From positions 1-27,348 of the forward strand of contig JAQBDA010000203.1 in NCBI GenBank assembly GCA_032124675.1: a DNA stretch of 27,348 bases, given 5' to 3'. Position numbers and translations under genes: made by a program. This document shows positions 1-8,923 of the stretch, one piece after another. Position 1 is the stretch's first letter, and each line of letters begins with the position of its first letter. The notes beneath the pieces are model-generated. The model worked only from the letters and a program-made list of their open reading frames with translations. It had not been told where the DNA came from and ran no database searches. This DNA comes from JAQBDA01 sp032124675. GTDB lineage: Bacteria; Chloroflexota; Anaerolineae; Anaerolineales; UBA4823.

Positions 1-787
1 GTGTGGTTGAGGTCGCACTGGGGGCTGTAGTCGCCGACGCGGTTGGCGGTGGCTGGGTAGCAGATGGTACAGGGGTCGCTGTGCGGGTCGGTGTGGGGGA
101 ATGCGAAGGCAAGGAGGTATAGGTGATGGTGGCGGTGGGCAGTTCGGGCGGTCTGCGGGTAGACGTTGCGGTAGCTGTCGGGAAAAGTGTGAATATGGGG
201 GTGGTGGATGGGGTCGGTGTGCGGGTATAGCTTGCGCTCGGCTGCGGTGAGGAGGTTGGTGGTGCAGTCGTGCTAGTGGCTGTTGGCGTCGGTGTATTGG
301 GCTCGTTCGTCGCGGCAGCCGGCTGAGTATCGGTGAGTACCTCGGCGACCTGAGTCGCGCGCGGTGGCGGCAGGGTTGGCACCTGGCTTGCCTGAGGTGG
401 TCCAGGCCAGTAATTGCCCGGGATGACCAGCCTGGCAATGCTGACCCCCTCTTCGCCCTGGATCTGGGAAATGATGTCAATATCCACCGGCGCGAACGAA
501 GCGAACTCCCACGGGCTGTAATCCGCCGAAAGCATGGATCGAGTATCTGCTGCGGCGACAACCGGCTGCCTCATCAAGGCGATCTGCCCTGCAACGTACA
601 ACACTACCAGAACAAAGGGGATAACCAACAGCCAGCGGCTGAAACCCAACAGCTCGCCGAGCATCACCCCCTGCGTCTGTGTTTCTGCCGCATCAGCGCG
701 CAAATCGGGCTGCGATGCGGAGCTTGCCGCAGTTTTCGACCGGGATTTGCTCTCCTGATCTTCTGGCAGCTCAGGATTTTTCGGCAT
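1..787 (-). CDS. Membrane-anchored Thr/Pro-rich protein, C-terminus beyond window
   Basis: An uninterrupted frame of 262 codons runs from an ATG at 787 to the window edge. The first 45 or so residues are polar (MPKNPELPEDQE...). A single membrane segment follows at about residues 50-70 (WLLVIPFVLVVLYVAG). Next comes a short ordered-looking stretch containing SPWEFASFAPVDIDIISQI, and then more than 100 residues rich in Thr, Pro, Ser and Ala with TPTPTA-like runs. Such linkers are common stalks in secreted Chloroflexota proteins. The start lies only 5 nt after the stop of the upstream gene, so it is almost certainly co-transcribed with the signalling genes. A missing C-terminal domain may carry the function. 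No function is assigned. The repetitive linker explains the pyrimidine/purine skew of the first 350 bases. Confidence 0.75.
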   Translation of the reverse strand, partial: MPKNPELPEDQESKSRSKTAASSASQPDLRADAAETQTQGVMLGELLGFSRWLLVIPFVLVVLYVAGQIALMRQPVVAAADTRSMLSADYSPWEFASFAPVDIDIISQIQGEEGVSIARLVIPGNYWPGPPQASQVPTLPPPRATQVAEVLTDTQPAAATNEPNTPTPTATSTTAPPTSSPQPSASYTRTPTPSTTPIFTLFPTATATSTRRPPELPTATITYTSLPSHSPTPTRTATPVPSATQPPPTASATTAPSATSTT

Positions 788-792
788 CTATG

Positions 793-2262
793 CTACCCTG
801 CTACAACAGGTCTCCTCTCCAACGGCTGGGCAACCGCTGGAATACAGATGGTTATGGTGCTGCCGCGCCGGGTCCTACCGCCCACCCACAGCTGCCCGCC
901 GACTTTCTCAAGCTGGTTCTTTGCCTGGGCCAGCTCCGAGCCTGGATGAGCATTACCCATCGCCGGGTCGACAATCGATTTGTCGAACATGCGCAGCACG
1001 CCGGTATCGGTCAGCGCGGCACCTTCATCGCTGACATCAATATATACTTTCCCATTGATCTCCTTGGCGTCAACCCGGATCTGACCCCCCAGGGGGCTGC
1101 GTACAATGGCTCGCTTCAGCACGCCCTTGAGCAGATTCGAGACCATGTCCTGATCTGTCTGGATGGTGGGCAGATCATCGCTTTTGATGATGGCAAAATT
1201 ACCCTTGCCCTGCCAGTACATCTCGGTGTTCAAATCTTTCTCGATATCAGTCATGACCTGGTTCAGGTTAACCTCTGCCACCACACTTTCGGCAGAGGAT
1301 TCCTGGCGGGCCATCTTCAACAGCTCGTCACCGTACGCCTGGATGCGCTTCCAGGTTTCGCTCAGCTTGAAGACGCTGTCGGACATGCGGTCATCCTGTG
1401 CTGCCAGCACGGTCAAATCGACCAACGCGCTCATGGCCTCTGCCAGCGGGCGGCGTATTTTCGAGGCTGATTCGATCATCGCCTGGGTTCTAAGCTCATC
1501 CAGCCGCTTGAAGGGGGTGATATCCCGCAGCACCAGCGCCCAGCCCTGCAGGCTGCTGTTTTGCTCCTGCACCGGGGTCAGGCTGACCATCTGGATGGTA
1601 TCAACCGGCCAGGGGATCTCCATGATGATCGAAGTCTGCCCGCCGACCGCCTGCCAATTCTCGACAATACCGGTGAGCCGGTGCGGCAGCACATCAAGAG
1701 CTCGTTTTCCCTCCAGATCATCGCGACCGAGCAGCTTCCGGGCGGAGGGGTTGGCGACCATGATCACACCATCCCCGGCGACCACCAAGATCGCCTCACC
1801 CACATTCGATACCAGCGCGTGCAGCCGGTGAGCTTCGGTATCTGCTTTCTCCTGCAGGGCAGCTCTTTCAATCACCAGCCGGCGATGGTTTACCGCCCGG
1901 TCGACAACCAGGGTCAGCTCATCGATCGATGCCAGCGGTTTCTGCAGATAATCGTGCACCCTGCCGTCACGCATGGCGACAATCGCCAGCTCGACACTAT
2001 CGGTGGCGGTGATGACGATGATCTCGATATTCTCATCCAGAGCGCGTGCCCGCCGGATCAGCTCCAGCCCGCTCATCTTCGGCATCATCAGATCTGTCAC
2101 CAGGATGGAAAATGGCGGCGAGGCTACCAGGATCTCCGACGCCTGAAAGCCATCATTAGCCGTGGTCACATCGTAGCCATGCTTGCTCAAGCTGCGTGCC
2201 AGGAATAAAAGCAGGCTGCGATCATCATCTACGACCAGAATACGTTCTTGCCCCTCAATCAT
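793..2262 (-). CDS. Response regulator-PAS protein with degenerate histidine-kinase module
   Basis: The protein has 489 residues from the ATG at 2262, which has GAGGG 5-6 nt upstream; a GTG at 2274 is possible but worse placed. An N-terminal receiver domain (about 7-120) is intact, with paired Asp near residue 13, phospho-acceptor D57 (VTDLMMP), T85 and K108 (LQKP). A PAS-like domain (about 148-250) follows. The C-terminal 230 residues align with HisKA-HATPase but have lost the key residues. The H-box position reads ASKIRRPL, with Ser267 where the His should be. The N-box lacks its Asn (NLLKGVLKRAIVRSPLGG). G1 reads DEGAAL and the G2 Gly-rich loop reads GSEL. It is therefore probably a phospho-receiving adaptor rather than a kinase. 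It sits downstream of an intact sensor kinase that could phosphorylate it. Confidence 0.85.
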   Translation of the reverse strand: MIEGQERILVVDDDRSLLLFLARSLSKHGYDVTTANDGFQASEILVASPPFSILVTDLMMPKMSGLELIRRARALDENIEIIVITATDSVELAIVAMRDGRVHDYLQKPLASIDELTLVVDRAVNHRRLVIERAALQEKADTEAHRLHALVSNVGEAILVVAGDGVIMVANPSARKLLGRDDLEGKRALDVLPHRLTGIVENWQAVGGQTSIIMEIPWPVDTIQMVSLTPVQEQNSSLQGWALVLRDITPFKRLDELRTQAMIESASKIRRPLAEAMSALVDLTVLAAQDDRMSDSVFKLSETWKRIQAYGDELLKMARQESSAESVVAEVNLNQVMTDIEKDLNTEMYWQGKGNFAIIKSDDLPTIQTDQDMVSNLLKGVLKRAIVRSPLGGQIRVDAKEINGKVYIDVSDEGAALTDTGVLRMFDKSIVDPAMGNAHPGSELAQAKNQLEKVGGQLWVGGRTRRGSTITICIPAVAQPLERRPVVAG

Positions 2263-2292
2263 CTTATCCCTCACCCCTTATAAATCTTCAGC

Positions 2293-2333
2293 ACTTACGC
2301 TATTGGTGCAGGCTTCCTCTGAACCGCGTAAGT
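2293..2333 (-). other. Intercistronic inverted repeat (stem-loop)
   Basis: ACTTACGC (2293-2300) and GCGTAAGT (2326-2333) form a perfect 8-bp inverted repeat around a 25-nt loop. It fills the 72-nt gap between the sensor kinase and the degenerate kinase and ends 1 nt from the kinase stop codon. There is no T-tract, so it is more likely an mRNA-stability or translational-uncoupling hairpin than a terminator. Confidence 0.5.
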
Positions 2334-2334
2334 T

Positions 2335-4272
2335 CTAATTCTTTTGACACGGCAGCAGCACCTTAAACGCAGTCCCCTCTCCCTGGGTGCTCTCCACTTC
2401 GATGCGCCCATCATGATTGGAGATAATCCCATAGCTGACCGATAACCCGAGCCCGGTGCCTTCACCCTCCGGCTTGGTTGTGAAGAACGGGTCGAAGATC
2501 TTACCGAGGTTCTCCGGGGGGATGCCGATGCCGGTATCCTTGACATCCAGTGCAACCATCCCATCGGATTGTGACAGCTGCACCCATAGTTTGCCGCCCG
2601 CGGGCATGGCATGAATGGCATTATTGACCAGGTTGACCAATACCTGCTCGATCTGCTGGTTATCGTAGGTCATCATGACCGATTCATCCGGCAGCTCTTT
2701 CGTCAGCTCGATATGCGCCTTGCGCAGCGGGAAGGCTATCAGGCGCAACGCTGCTTCGACCGTCTCGCGCATATCTCTCTGTTCCATTTCCGGCTTCGAC
2801 TGTCTGGCGAAGGTGAGCAGGTCCGAGAGGATCACATTTGCTTTGGTAACGCTGTCGCGGATCAGAGTCAGCTCTTCTTCCAGGGCATCGGGGGTCGCCT
2901 CATCTGAGATAAGCAGCTCGGCCATCCCTTTGACCACTGTCAGCGGGTTTTTGACATCGTGGACTATCCCGGCAGTGAGCTGACCGACCGCGGCTAGTTT
3001 CTCCGATTGGACCAACTGCATCTGGGTCGAGCGCAGTTGCTGGTTGATCTCTGCCAGCTCTTTGTTGCGCTGTACGGCCTCCTCATACAGGCGGGAGGTT
3101 TCTTGTGTCCGCTCGCGCAGGCGCAGGGTCATCACATCGAACGCGTCAGCCAGCTCTCCGATCTCGTCCGAACGATTAAGGCCGATGTTCTGGTCGAGGT
3201 TGCCAGCGGCGACCTCATGCGTCATGCTATGCAGCCGCAATATTGGCCGGGCGATGCTCTGGGAGAGCAGCAGGCCGATCACGATCACTCCCACGGTACC
3301 CAGGGTGAAAATCAGGCTGAATGTGTTGCGGCTGGTTGCCTCAGCCGCGACCACATAGCTGGAAGGCAGGACTACACCCAGCCAGCCCAGGGTCTCCCCT
3401 CGAGCCTCGAAGGGTGTGAAAATAGCCTGGTAATCGCGCTGGAAAAGCTCCAGATCGAAGGTCGAGGTTCCACCTGTCTGGCTCGAGCTGCGGCTGGCGT
3501 TTTCCAGCACACCATACCCGCCATCGGGGGGTGGCAAGGTTGTCGCAAGCAGATTGTGTCCCTCATCCAGCACGATCAGATCCGACAGCGCCTGGGGCTT
3601 GGTGCTGGACAGCAGGCTGTCCAGACCCGTGCCCACGAGGATTGCGCCTACCAACTCACCCAGGTCATCCCGGACTGCTGAGCTGGTGAACAACACCTGA
3701 CCGAAGTTCGTTTCAAGGTTGTCGATATACTTATCCCCGCGATCGTCTGAGACGCCGCTCAATACGTTATCCACCAGCGTCTTATCGGAGAAATCCCTGC
3801 CCGCGGTGCGCAGATACTCCCCTGTACCCGGGTCCAAGCCCAGGGTAAGAAGCTCATGGCCATCCGCATCCACCACCGTGACAGCCTCGATCCCGCTGTT
3901 CAACGCCAGCGGCAGCAGCAGGGTCTCCAGCTTATCCACATCCTTAGCGGCGATGGCATCCCCGACTCCCTCAGAGAAGACCATCAGGCGCAGATTCTCG
4001 AGCTGGAACCGCTCCTGGCGGACAACAGAGTCAGAAGCGACTCGCGCGGCTTCATAGATCTGGTTGACAAATCGCTCACGGATGGTGGAGGTCACCAGAC
4101 GGGTGACAACGTAGATCCCGACGGTGGCAAGCACCAATGTGAGCAAAACATACGGGATGATCAGCTTCCCCTGCAGCCTCGAAAGAGCGGGAATCGTGAT
4201 CGGGCTGCCAAACCGGGAGCTGATGCGGTGGCGGAGGGCGTCCCTGAATCGTGGACTATCGAGTGTGGTCAT
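2335..4272 (-). CDS. Membrane sensor histidine kinase (Cache-like, HAMP, HisKA, HATPase)
   Basis: The protein has 645 residues from the ATG at 4272, preceded by AGCAGG at a good distance; a GTG lies at 4278. Transmembrane segments at about 37-58 and 315-338 flank an extracytoplasmic domain of about 255 residues, whose hydrophobic/Gly pattern (for example ELVGAILVGTGL) suggests a double-Cache-type fold. HAMP (about 339-391) and a coiled coil lead to the H-box IVHDVKNPL with H438. The ATPase domain has the N-box (NLVNNAIHAMPAGG), G1 (DTGIGIPPE), the F-box (DPFFTTK) and G2 (GTGLGLS), so the kinase looks fully active. The H-box and FTTK sequence resemble NtrB-like kinases. The stop of the upstream GGDEF/EAL gene is 9 nt away, so the two are in one operon. 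The two REC proteins of the operon are its likely phosphorylation targets. The ligand is unknown. Confidence 0.9.
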   Translation of the reverse strand: MTTLDSPRFRDALRHRISSRFGSPITIPALSRLQGKLIIPYVLLTLVLATVGIYVVTRLVTSTIRERFVNQIYEAARVASDSVVRQERFQLENLRLMVFSEGVGDAIAAKDVDKLETLLLPLALNSGIEAVTVVDADGHELLTLGLDPGTGEYLRTAGRDFSDKTLVDNVLSGVSDDRGDKYIDNLETNFGQVLFTSSAVRDDLGELVGAILVGTGLDSLLSSTKPQALSDLIVLDEGHNLLATTLPPPDGGYGVLENASRSSSQTGGTSTFDLELFQRDYQAIFTPFEARGETLGWLGVVLPSSYVVAAEATSRNTFSLIFTLGTVGVIVIGLLLSQSIARPILRLHSMTHEVAAGNLDQNIGLNRSDEIGELADAFDVMTLRLRERTQETSRLYEEAVQRNKELAEINQQLRSTQMQLVQSEKLAAVGQLTAGIVHDVKNPLTVVKGMAELLISDEATPDALEEELTLIRDSVTKANVILSDLLTFARQSKPEMEQRDMRETVEAALRLIAFPLRKAHIELTKELPDESVMMTYDNQQIEQVLVNLVNNAIHAMPAGGKLWVQLSQSDGMVALDVKDTGIGIPPENLGKIFDPFFTTKPEGEGTGLGLSVSYGIISNHDGRIEVESTQGEGTAFKVLLPCQKN

Positions 4273-4281
4273 ATTCACCTG

Positions 4282-6954
4282 CTACCCTACTGGCAAGGCT
4301 TTGATTCTCCCGCCAGACGATGTAGCCTGGATCAGGAATTCTTCGACCGAAACTCCATCCAGTGGTTCGGAGATATAAAAGCCCTGTCCGTACTCACATC
4401 CCAGAGATTTGAGCTGGTCCATCTGTTCTTCACTTTCCACACCTTCAGCAATGACGACCACGTCGAGGCGGTGCGTGAGCATAACGATTGCTTGAACGAT
4501 CTTCAGGCGGGTGCTGTCGTTCATCATCTGCTGGATGAACGACTGGTCGATCTTCAAGGCATTGACCGGGAATTGCGACAGGTAGCTCAGGGATGAGTAC
4601 CCGGTGCCGAAGTCATCTATCTGCAGCTGTACACCCAGATTCCGCAGCCTGGTGATCACTTCCAGGGTCAGCGGGCTATCTTCCATAATGGCATTTTCTG
4701 TGATCTCCAGTTTCAGACAACCGGATTCAATGCCCGTTTCCTCCAGCACACCTTTGACGAACTCGACATAGTCCGGGCGGGCGATATTCTGTCCTGAAAG
4801 GTTGACACTCATTGTCAAAGGCGAGTCTAAAGGGTACTGCTCCTGCCAGATTTTCAGCTGGCGGCAGGCCTGGCGCAGCACCCAGCGGTCGATGGAGTTG
4901 ATCAGACCTGTATCTTCTGCCACACCCAGGAAGTCATGCGGATTGAGGATCCCGCGCAGTGGATGCTGCCAGCGCAGCAATGCCTCGAACCCGGAGAGCT
5001 GGCCGGTCATCAGGGAAATGATCGGCTGGTAATAGATCGTGAATGCCTGGCTGTCCAGCGCCATGCGCATCTCTGTTTCCAGGGTAAGGTTATCGGCGAT
5101 CTTCGCCCGCATGCTGGGTTCGAATATCTCGTACCGGTCACGACCCTTGGCCTTGGCGCTGTACATCGCAATGTCTGCGTCTCTGAGCACATCCTCAGGG
5201 GAGCGGTATCTCTTGCTGCTGTAAACGACCCCGATGCTGCTGGTGATAAAGACTTTGTGACCGTTGATGGTGAAGGCGGTCTTCATCTGTTCGTTAATCC
5301 ATTCAGCGACCCGAATGGCGGCATCGTTTTCTTTAAGATCTTCCAGCAGTATGACGAATTCATCCCCCCCCAGGCGGGCAACGGTATCCGTAGCCCGCAA
5401 ACCGGCCTGCAGCGTATCGGCAACAGCAACCAGCAGCTCATCACCGACCAGATGCCCAAGAGAATCATTGACGTTTTTAAAGCGGTCCAGGTCGAGGAAC
5501 AGCACCGCATAGCCGACATCCTTCCAGCGCTTTGTCCGTTCCATGGTCAGGCGCAGCCGGTCCAGGAAGAGCGCCCGGTTAGGCAAACCTGTCAGTGCAT
5601 CGTGCAGTGCATCGTGCAGCAGCTGTTCTTCGGCCTTCTTACGGTCGGTGATATCGGTGAGCGACCCGGAGATGCGGTAGGCAGTGCCATCTTGATCACG
5701 CACTGCCAGCCCGCGCGAGAGCACCCAGAGATAACTCCCTTCGGCGTGCAGGATGCGGTGCTCGCTCTCAAAATGCGGGGTCTTGCCCGCCAGGTGGGCG
5801 GAGACATCCAGCTTCAGACGATCCAGATCGTCTGGGTGGACCCGGCTGTACCACTCCTGCGGTTCATCTGTCAGCCCGTTATCTACCAACCCCAGGATCG
5901 ATTTCCAACGCTCGGAATAATAAATATTATCGGTCTTCAGGTTCCAGTCCCAGATGCCGTCATTGGCACCCTGGACAGCCAGGACAAAACGCTCTTCGCT
6001 CTCCCGCAGGGCAAATTCCACCCGCCCGCGTTCCTGCAGGTCGAGCTGTGCCTGCTCGTACAAACTGGCGTTCTCCAGCGCGACGGCTGCGTAATCCGCC
6101 AATGAGATCAGTCGGGCTTCATCGTCCTCGCTGAAAGGCTCGTTGGTGGTCGGATTATCCACCGAAAGCACGCCGATCACGCTGTCTTTGGATACAACGG
6201 GGACATACACCAGGCTTTGCACCAGGTAGCCTGTGCAGACCTTCAGTCCCGGCTGTTCGGGTGTTTTGAAGGTGCGGTATGGCTTGCCAGTGCGGACAAC
6301 TGCCCCGATCAGTGAATCGTCAACCACCAGGCGCATCGTGCGGGATTTATCTTCATCGATGTTCTTGACCGCCCGCAGCATCAGCCGCCCGCTAACCTCG
6401 TCATGCAGCGCCAGGAAACCTTCCTGGGCGTGTGTCAGCTCCACCCCGGCAGCAACGATCCTGCGAAGCACCTCATCCGTATCCAGTGTCGATGTGATGC
6501 TCCGCCCGACCCGCACCAGGGAAGACAGCCAGGATACCTGGTCTTTGAGCTGGTTGGTGAGCTGTTCTTTCTCCCGCCGCAGCCGTGTTTGGGTCAGGCT
6601 GCGGTTCATCGCCTCGATCAGGGCGCTGGTATCGATGGGTTTGGATAGATAATCCTGGACGCCCAGCCGGAAGGCTTCGACAGCAATCTTCTCGGAGCCA
6701 TGTCCGGTGATCATGATCGTCGGGATCCGGCGACCGTCTCTAACCACCCGCCGCAGGACATCGAGGCCAGTCATATCCGGCAGCTCCAGGTCAAGCAGGA
6801 TCAGGGATATATTGTTCCTACTGATGATCTCCAGTGCTGACTTGCCATCATTAGCCACCAGCGCGACATAACCCAGGCGCGGCAGCAGCTTGCCAGCGAT
6901 AAAATTGGCAACCATATAATCATCGTCAACGACAACAATGGAGTCTTTTACCAT
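4282..6954 (-). CDS. REC-GAF-PAS-GGDEF-EAL cyclic-di-GMP turnover protein
   Basis: I chose the ATG at 6954 (890 residues) because GGAG lies 6 nt before it; a TTG at 6966 would add four residues. Domains in order are receiver (D55, T83, K105; about 5-120), GAF (about 145-295), PAS/PAC (about 315-440), GGDEF (about 446-610) and EAL (about 625-875). The diguanylate cyclase site GGDEF (529-533) is intact, and five residues upstream lies an RxxD product-inhibition site (RATD, 520-523). The phosphodiesterase site also looks complete: EALLRW at 657, N718, E750, DDFGTGYSS (D780, D781), K801, E837 and Q857. Both activities may therefore be present, with the receiver, GAF and PAS domains setting the balance. 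It is the first gene of the operon and lies directly upstream of the sensor kinase. Confidence 0.95.
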   Translation of the reverse strand: MVKDSIVVVDDDYMVANFIAGKLLPRLGYVALVANDGKSALEIISRNNISLILLDLELPDMTGLDVLRRVVRDGRRIPTIMITGHGSEKIAVEAFRLGVQDYLSKPIDTSALIEAMNRSLTQTRLRREKEQLTNQLKDQVSWLSSLVRVGRSITSTLDTDEVLRRIVAAGVELTHAQEGFLALHDEVSGRLMLRAVKNIDEDKSRTMRLVVDDSLIGAVVRTGKPYRTFKTPEQPGLKVCTGYLVQSLVYVPVVSKDSVIGVLSVDNPTTNEPFSEDDEARLISLADYAAVALENASLYEQAQLDLQERGRVEFALRESEERFVLAVQGANDGIWDWNLKTDNIYYSERWKSILGLVDNGLTDEPQEWYSRVHPDDLDRLKLDVSAHLAGKTPHFESEHRILHAEGSYLWVLSRGLAVRDQDGTAYRISGSLTDITDRKKAEEQLLHDALHDALTGLPNRALFLDRLRLTMERTKRWKDVGYAVLFLDLDRFKNVNDSLGHLVGDELLVAVADTLQAGLRATDTVARLGGDEFVILLEDLKENDAAIRVAEWINEQMKTAFTINGHKVFITSSIGVVYSSKRYRSPEDVLRDADIAMYSAKAKGRDRYEIFEPSMRAKIADNLTLETEMRMALDSQAFTIYYQPIISLMTGQLSGFEALLRWQHPLRGILNPHDFLGVAEDTGLINSIDRWVLRQACRQLKIWQEQYPLDSPLTMSVNLSGQNIARPDYVEFVKGVLEETGIESGCLKLEITENAIMEDSPLTLEVITRLRNLGVQLQIDDFGTGYSSLSYLSQFPVNALKIDQSFIQQMMNDSTRLKIVQAIVMLTHRLDVVVIAEGVESEEQMDQLKSLGCEYGQGFYISEPLDGVSVEEFLIQATSSGGRIKALPVG

Positions 6955-7141
6955 GCACGTCTCCAAAACACCAGCATATCACAACGAACATTGCAGAAAA
7001 AATTACCTATTCGTTATATTGTGTAATCCCTTTCGCAATGACCACACTTATTAAAACGTAGAATCATGAAATTAAGCACTTACAAATCAGCATAGCGCAG
7101 GTTTTACATGCCCAAACCACTTTACAGATTCGTCAGGCAGG

Positions 7142-7175
7142 CAAAAAATAAGCAAGACGGGGCTCCGCCTTGCTT
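7142..7175 (-). terminator. Rho-independent terminator of the redox cluster
   Basis: AAGCAAG-A-CGG (7150-7160) pairs with CCG-C-CTTGCTT (7165-7175) around a GGCT loop, with one mismatch. On the minus strand the stem is followed by a T-rich run (A-run on plus, 7143-7149). It lies about 50 nt past the stop of the ferric-reductase-like gene and separates that cluster from the signalling operon, whose promoter should lie in 6967-7140. I found no consensus promoter there. Confidence 0.75.
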
Positions 7176-7224
7176 TTAAAGGATAAAAATAACTATAGTG
7201 AATTTGGGGTATGAAGCTTATGTA

Positions 7225-7953
7225 TCAGCCGGATATCCTGGGTGAAGACCGGTACGGGAAAACAGAATAAGCAATCCGGTAGATCAGGAGGAACAGCACT
7301 CCAGCGCCTGATATCCAGTACATCCATACCACCCAGGAAACACTACTGTCCGAACCGCTGAATATCCCATGCGCCAGCGCCATGAGAAAAAGTGCATAAC
7401 TGGCATAATGGATCAACCGCCAGGTCGTACCGCCAAGTCCCTGACGCAGATAAAAGCTCAGCGTGACGATCCCCCATACATAAAAAGCAAGCTGACCAAA
7501 CCCTACCCAGAACGGCTTGTAGCCCAGGCTGTTAAAGGGAATCAACAGCTGTGCGAAGGTGTAATTGATATAGTTATCCCCCAGCAAGATCAAAGCATGG
7601 AACAGCGCAAACCCCATACCCAGGATCGAAGTATACTCATGCACATCGTACGCGGCAGGCCCTCCGGGCCATAGACGCGCCATCTTGTTGGTGAGAATCA
7701 GACCGAAAGCCATGGATAACCAGAGCAAGCCATACGCCGCCAAGGCGCTGCCTCGCGATAGGAACCAGTATGCTTTCAGCGATCCACCGGACACTGATAC
7801 TGCCAGACCTGGTATCACATTTGGCAGCAGCACTACAGCCCCCAACGCTCCCCCGAACAACGCCAAAAGCAGCAGGAATAGCGTCCTGGGAGAGCCTGAA
7901 GGTATCTCTATATCATTCGATTCAGCGTGGTTTCTTGACACTATTAGCTCCAT
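7225..7953 (-). CDS. Ferric-reductase-like/MsrQ-like haem b transmembrane protein
   Basis: This is a 242-residue integral membrane protein with about six hydrophobic segments (roughly 23-48, 65-88, 105-126, 148-169, 180-199 and 206-230). Four histidines are placed like the haem ligands of the ferric reductase-like transmembrane family: H105 and H119 in one helix (DVHEYTSIL...LFHALI), and H182 and H195 in another (LIHYASYAL...LAHGIFSG). No flavin or NAD(P)H-binding domain is attached, so the redox partner must be a separate protein. This is the organisation of MsrQ/YedZ, but no MsrP molybdoprotein is visible nearby. The start overlaps the end of the ApbE-like gene by 10 bp, which implies translational coupling. 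Role inferred: passing electrons across the membrane through haem. Confidence 0.85.
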   Translation of the reverse strand: MELIVSRNHAESNDIEIPSGSPRTLFLLLLALFGGALGAVVLLPNVIPGLAVSVSGGSLKAYWFLSRGSALAAYGLLWLSMAFGLILTNKMARLWPGGPAAYDVHEYTSILGMGFALFHALILLGDNYINYTFAQLLIPFNSLGYKPFWVGFGQLAFYVWGIVTLSFYLRQGLGGTTWRLIHYASYALFLMALAHGIFSGSDSSVSWVVWMYWISGAGVLFLLIYRIAYSVFPYRSSPRISG

Positions 7954-8882
7954 AAATATTCTTTGATTTGGCGACTCTTCAACTGTCTGCCGTCTTCCAG
8001 CACCAGGATGCCATCCATTGTCGATTGGGTGTTAAGCCATTCCAGTCCTTCATCACTGCCAAGGATTAACACTGTTTTTGCAGCTGCCTCCGCCTGGCTA
8101 ACATCCTGCGCGACAACTGTAACGCTCAACAGATCTGTCTCAGCCGGTAAACCCGTGCGTGGATCAATGATATGATGCTGCCAGCGACTGTTCTGCTGCC
8201 AGCGGCGGTAATCTTTCCCAGACGTTGCAACACCATTTTTTCCCAACATCAGAATTCCCAGGTGATCCTTCTGTTTTAGCGGATCGGCGACTGCCACTGG
8301 CCAGGGTGAACCGTCTCCCCGGCAGCCGCTGATGGCAATATCCCCTCCTGCATCCACCAGTGCCGGCCCATAGACTGATAGACGCTTCATCGCCTGGTGC
8401 GCTGCCCAACCTTTGGCGATCCCGCCGAAATCAAGGCGCGAGCCTGCCGGCAGACACAACTCTCGTGTATTGGCGCTGCAATTTATATCAGCTATGCGCA
8501 TGTTTATTTGAAGATGGGTTTGTGCAGCGATCGGATTCGAGCCTCCGTCTACCGTAGGTACCAGCTCTTCAAAACTGGTATCGTAGCCAGCACTCTCGAT
8601 GGCGTTCAGCAGCAGTGGTGTGACCAACCCACCCGAAATCCGCTCCGCCTGTCGTGCTTCCTGCAGCACCTTCCAGAGGGTCAGGCTGATGCGCTGGGGA
8701 GATCCGCTGAGACGGTTAAGCTGGCTCAGCTCGCTATCTCTGCGGAAGCGGCTTAATGACTGCTCCCAGGCTTCGAACCAGGAAGGCACCGAGTTCAGCC
8801 AGATGTCAGCCCGCTCTGAGGGGTGGTCCAGGGCTGCCAGCATCTGGCAGCCCATCGCCCGGAACTCACGCTTATGGATCAT
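7944..8882 (-). CDS. apbE: ApbE-family FAD:protein FMN transferase
   Basis: The protein has 312 residues from an ATG preceded by AGGGA. Members of this family attach FMN covalently to a Thr or Ser of extracytoplasmic redox proteins, using FAD and Mg2+. Visible family motifs are FRAMGCQ at the N-terminus, LDFGGIAKGWAA (about 151-162), DAGGDIAISG, GVATSGKDYRRW, the HHIIDPRTG motif (about 236-244), and an Ala-rich helix DVSQAEAAAKT near the C-terminus. There is no signal peptide or lipobox, so this copy appears cytoplasmic or depends on another export route. The length fits the family. It sits between two small membrane-anchored proteins and the haem membrane protein. None of them shows a canonical flavinylation motif (SGAT-type), so its substrate is unresolved. 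Confidence 0.92.
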   Translation of the reverse strand: MIHKREFRAMGCQMLAALDHPSERADIWLNSVPSWFEAWEQSLSRFRRDSELSQLNRLSGSPQRISLTLWKVLQEARQAERISGGLVTPLLLNAIESAGYDTSFEELVPTVDGGSNPIAAQTHLQINMRIADINCSANTRELCLPAGSRLDFGGIAKGWAAHQAMKRLSVYGPALVDAGGDIAISGCRGDGSPWPVAVADPLKQKDHLGILMLGKNGVATSGKDYRRWQQNSRWQHHIIDPRTGLPAETDLLSVTVVAQDVSQAEAAAKTVLILGSDEGLEWLNTQSTMDGILVLEDGRQLKSRQIKEYLWS

Positions 8883-8923
8883 CGACTTGTAATCCCTAAC
8901 GGTCTGATTCCTTGCGCTGCAGT

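Noticed and set aside
1..350. Low-complexity repeats at the left edge as a CRISPR or tandem repeat array
   Set aside because: They are imperfect and keep an open minus-strand frame coding for Thr/Pro-rich sequence, and there are no regular repeat-spacer units.
679..2208. Several overlapping plus-strand frames of 215-263 codons
   Set aside because: They are shadows of the minus-strand receiver-pseudokinase gene, with no ribosome-binding site or domain pattern.
5596..5620. Tandem 12-bp duplication in the GGDEF gene
   Set aside because: It encodes HDALHDALTG, which matches the normal start of GGDEF domains, so it is not an insertion.
4936..6105. Open frame of 389 codons on the plus strand
   Set aside because: It is antisense to the GGDEF-EAL gene and encodes no plausible domain.
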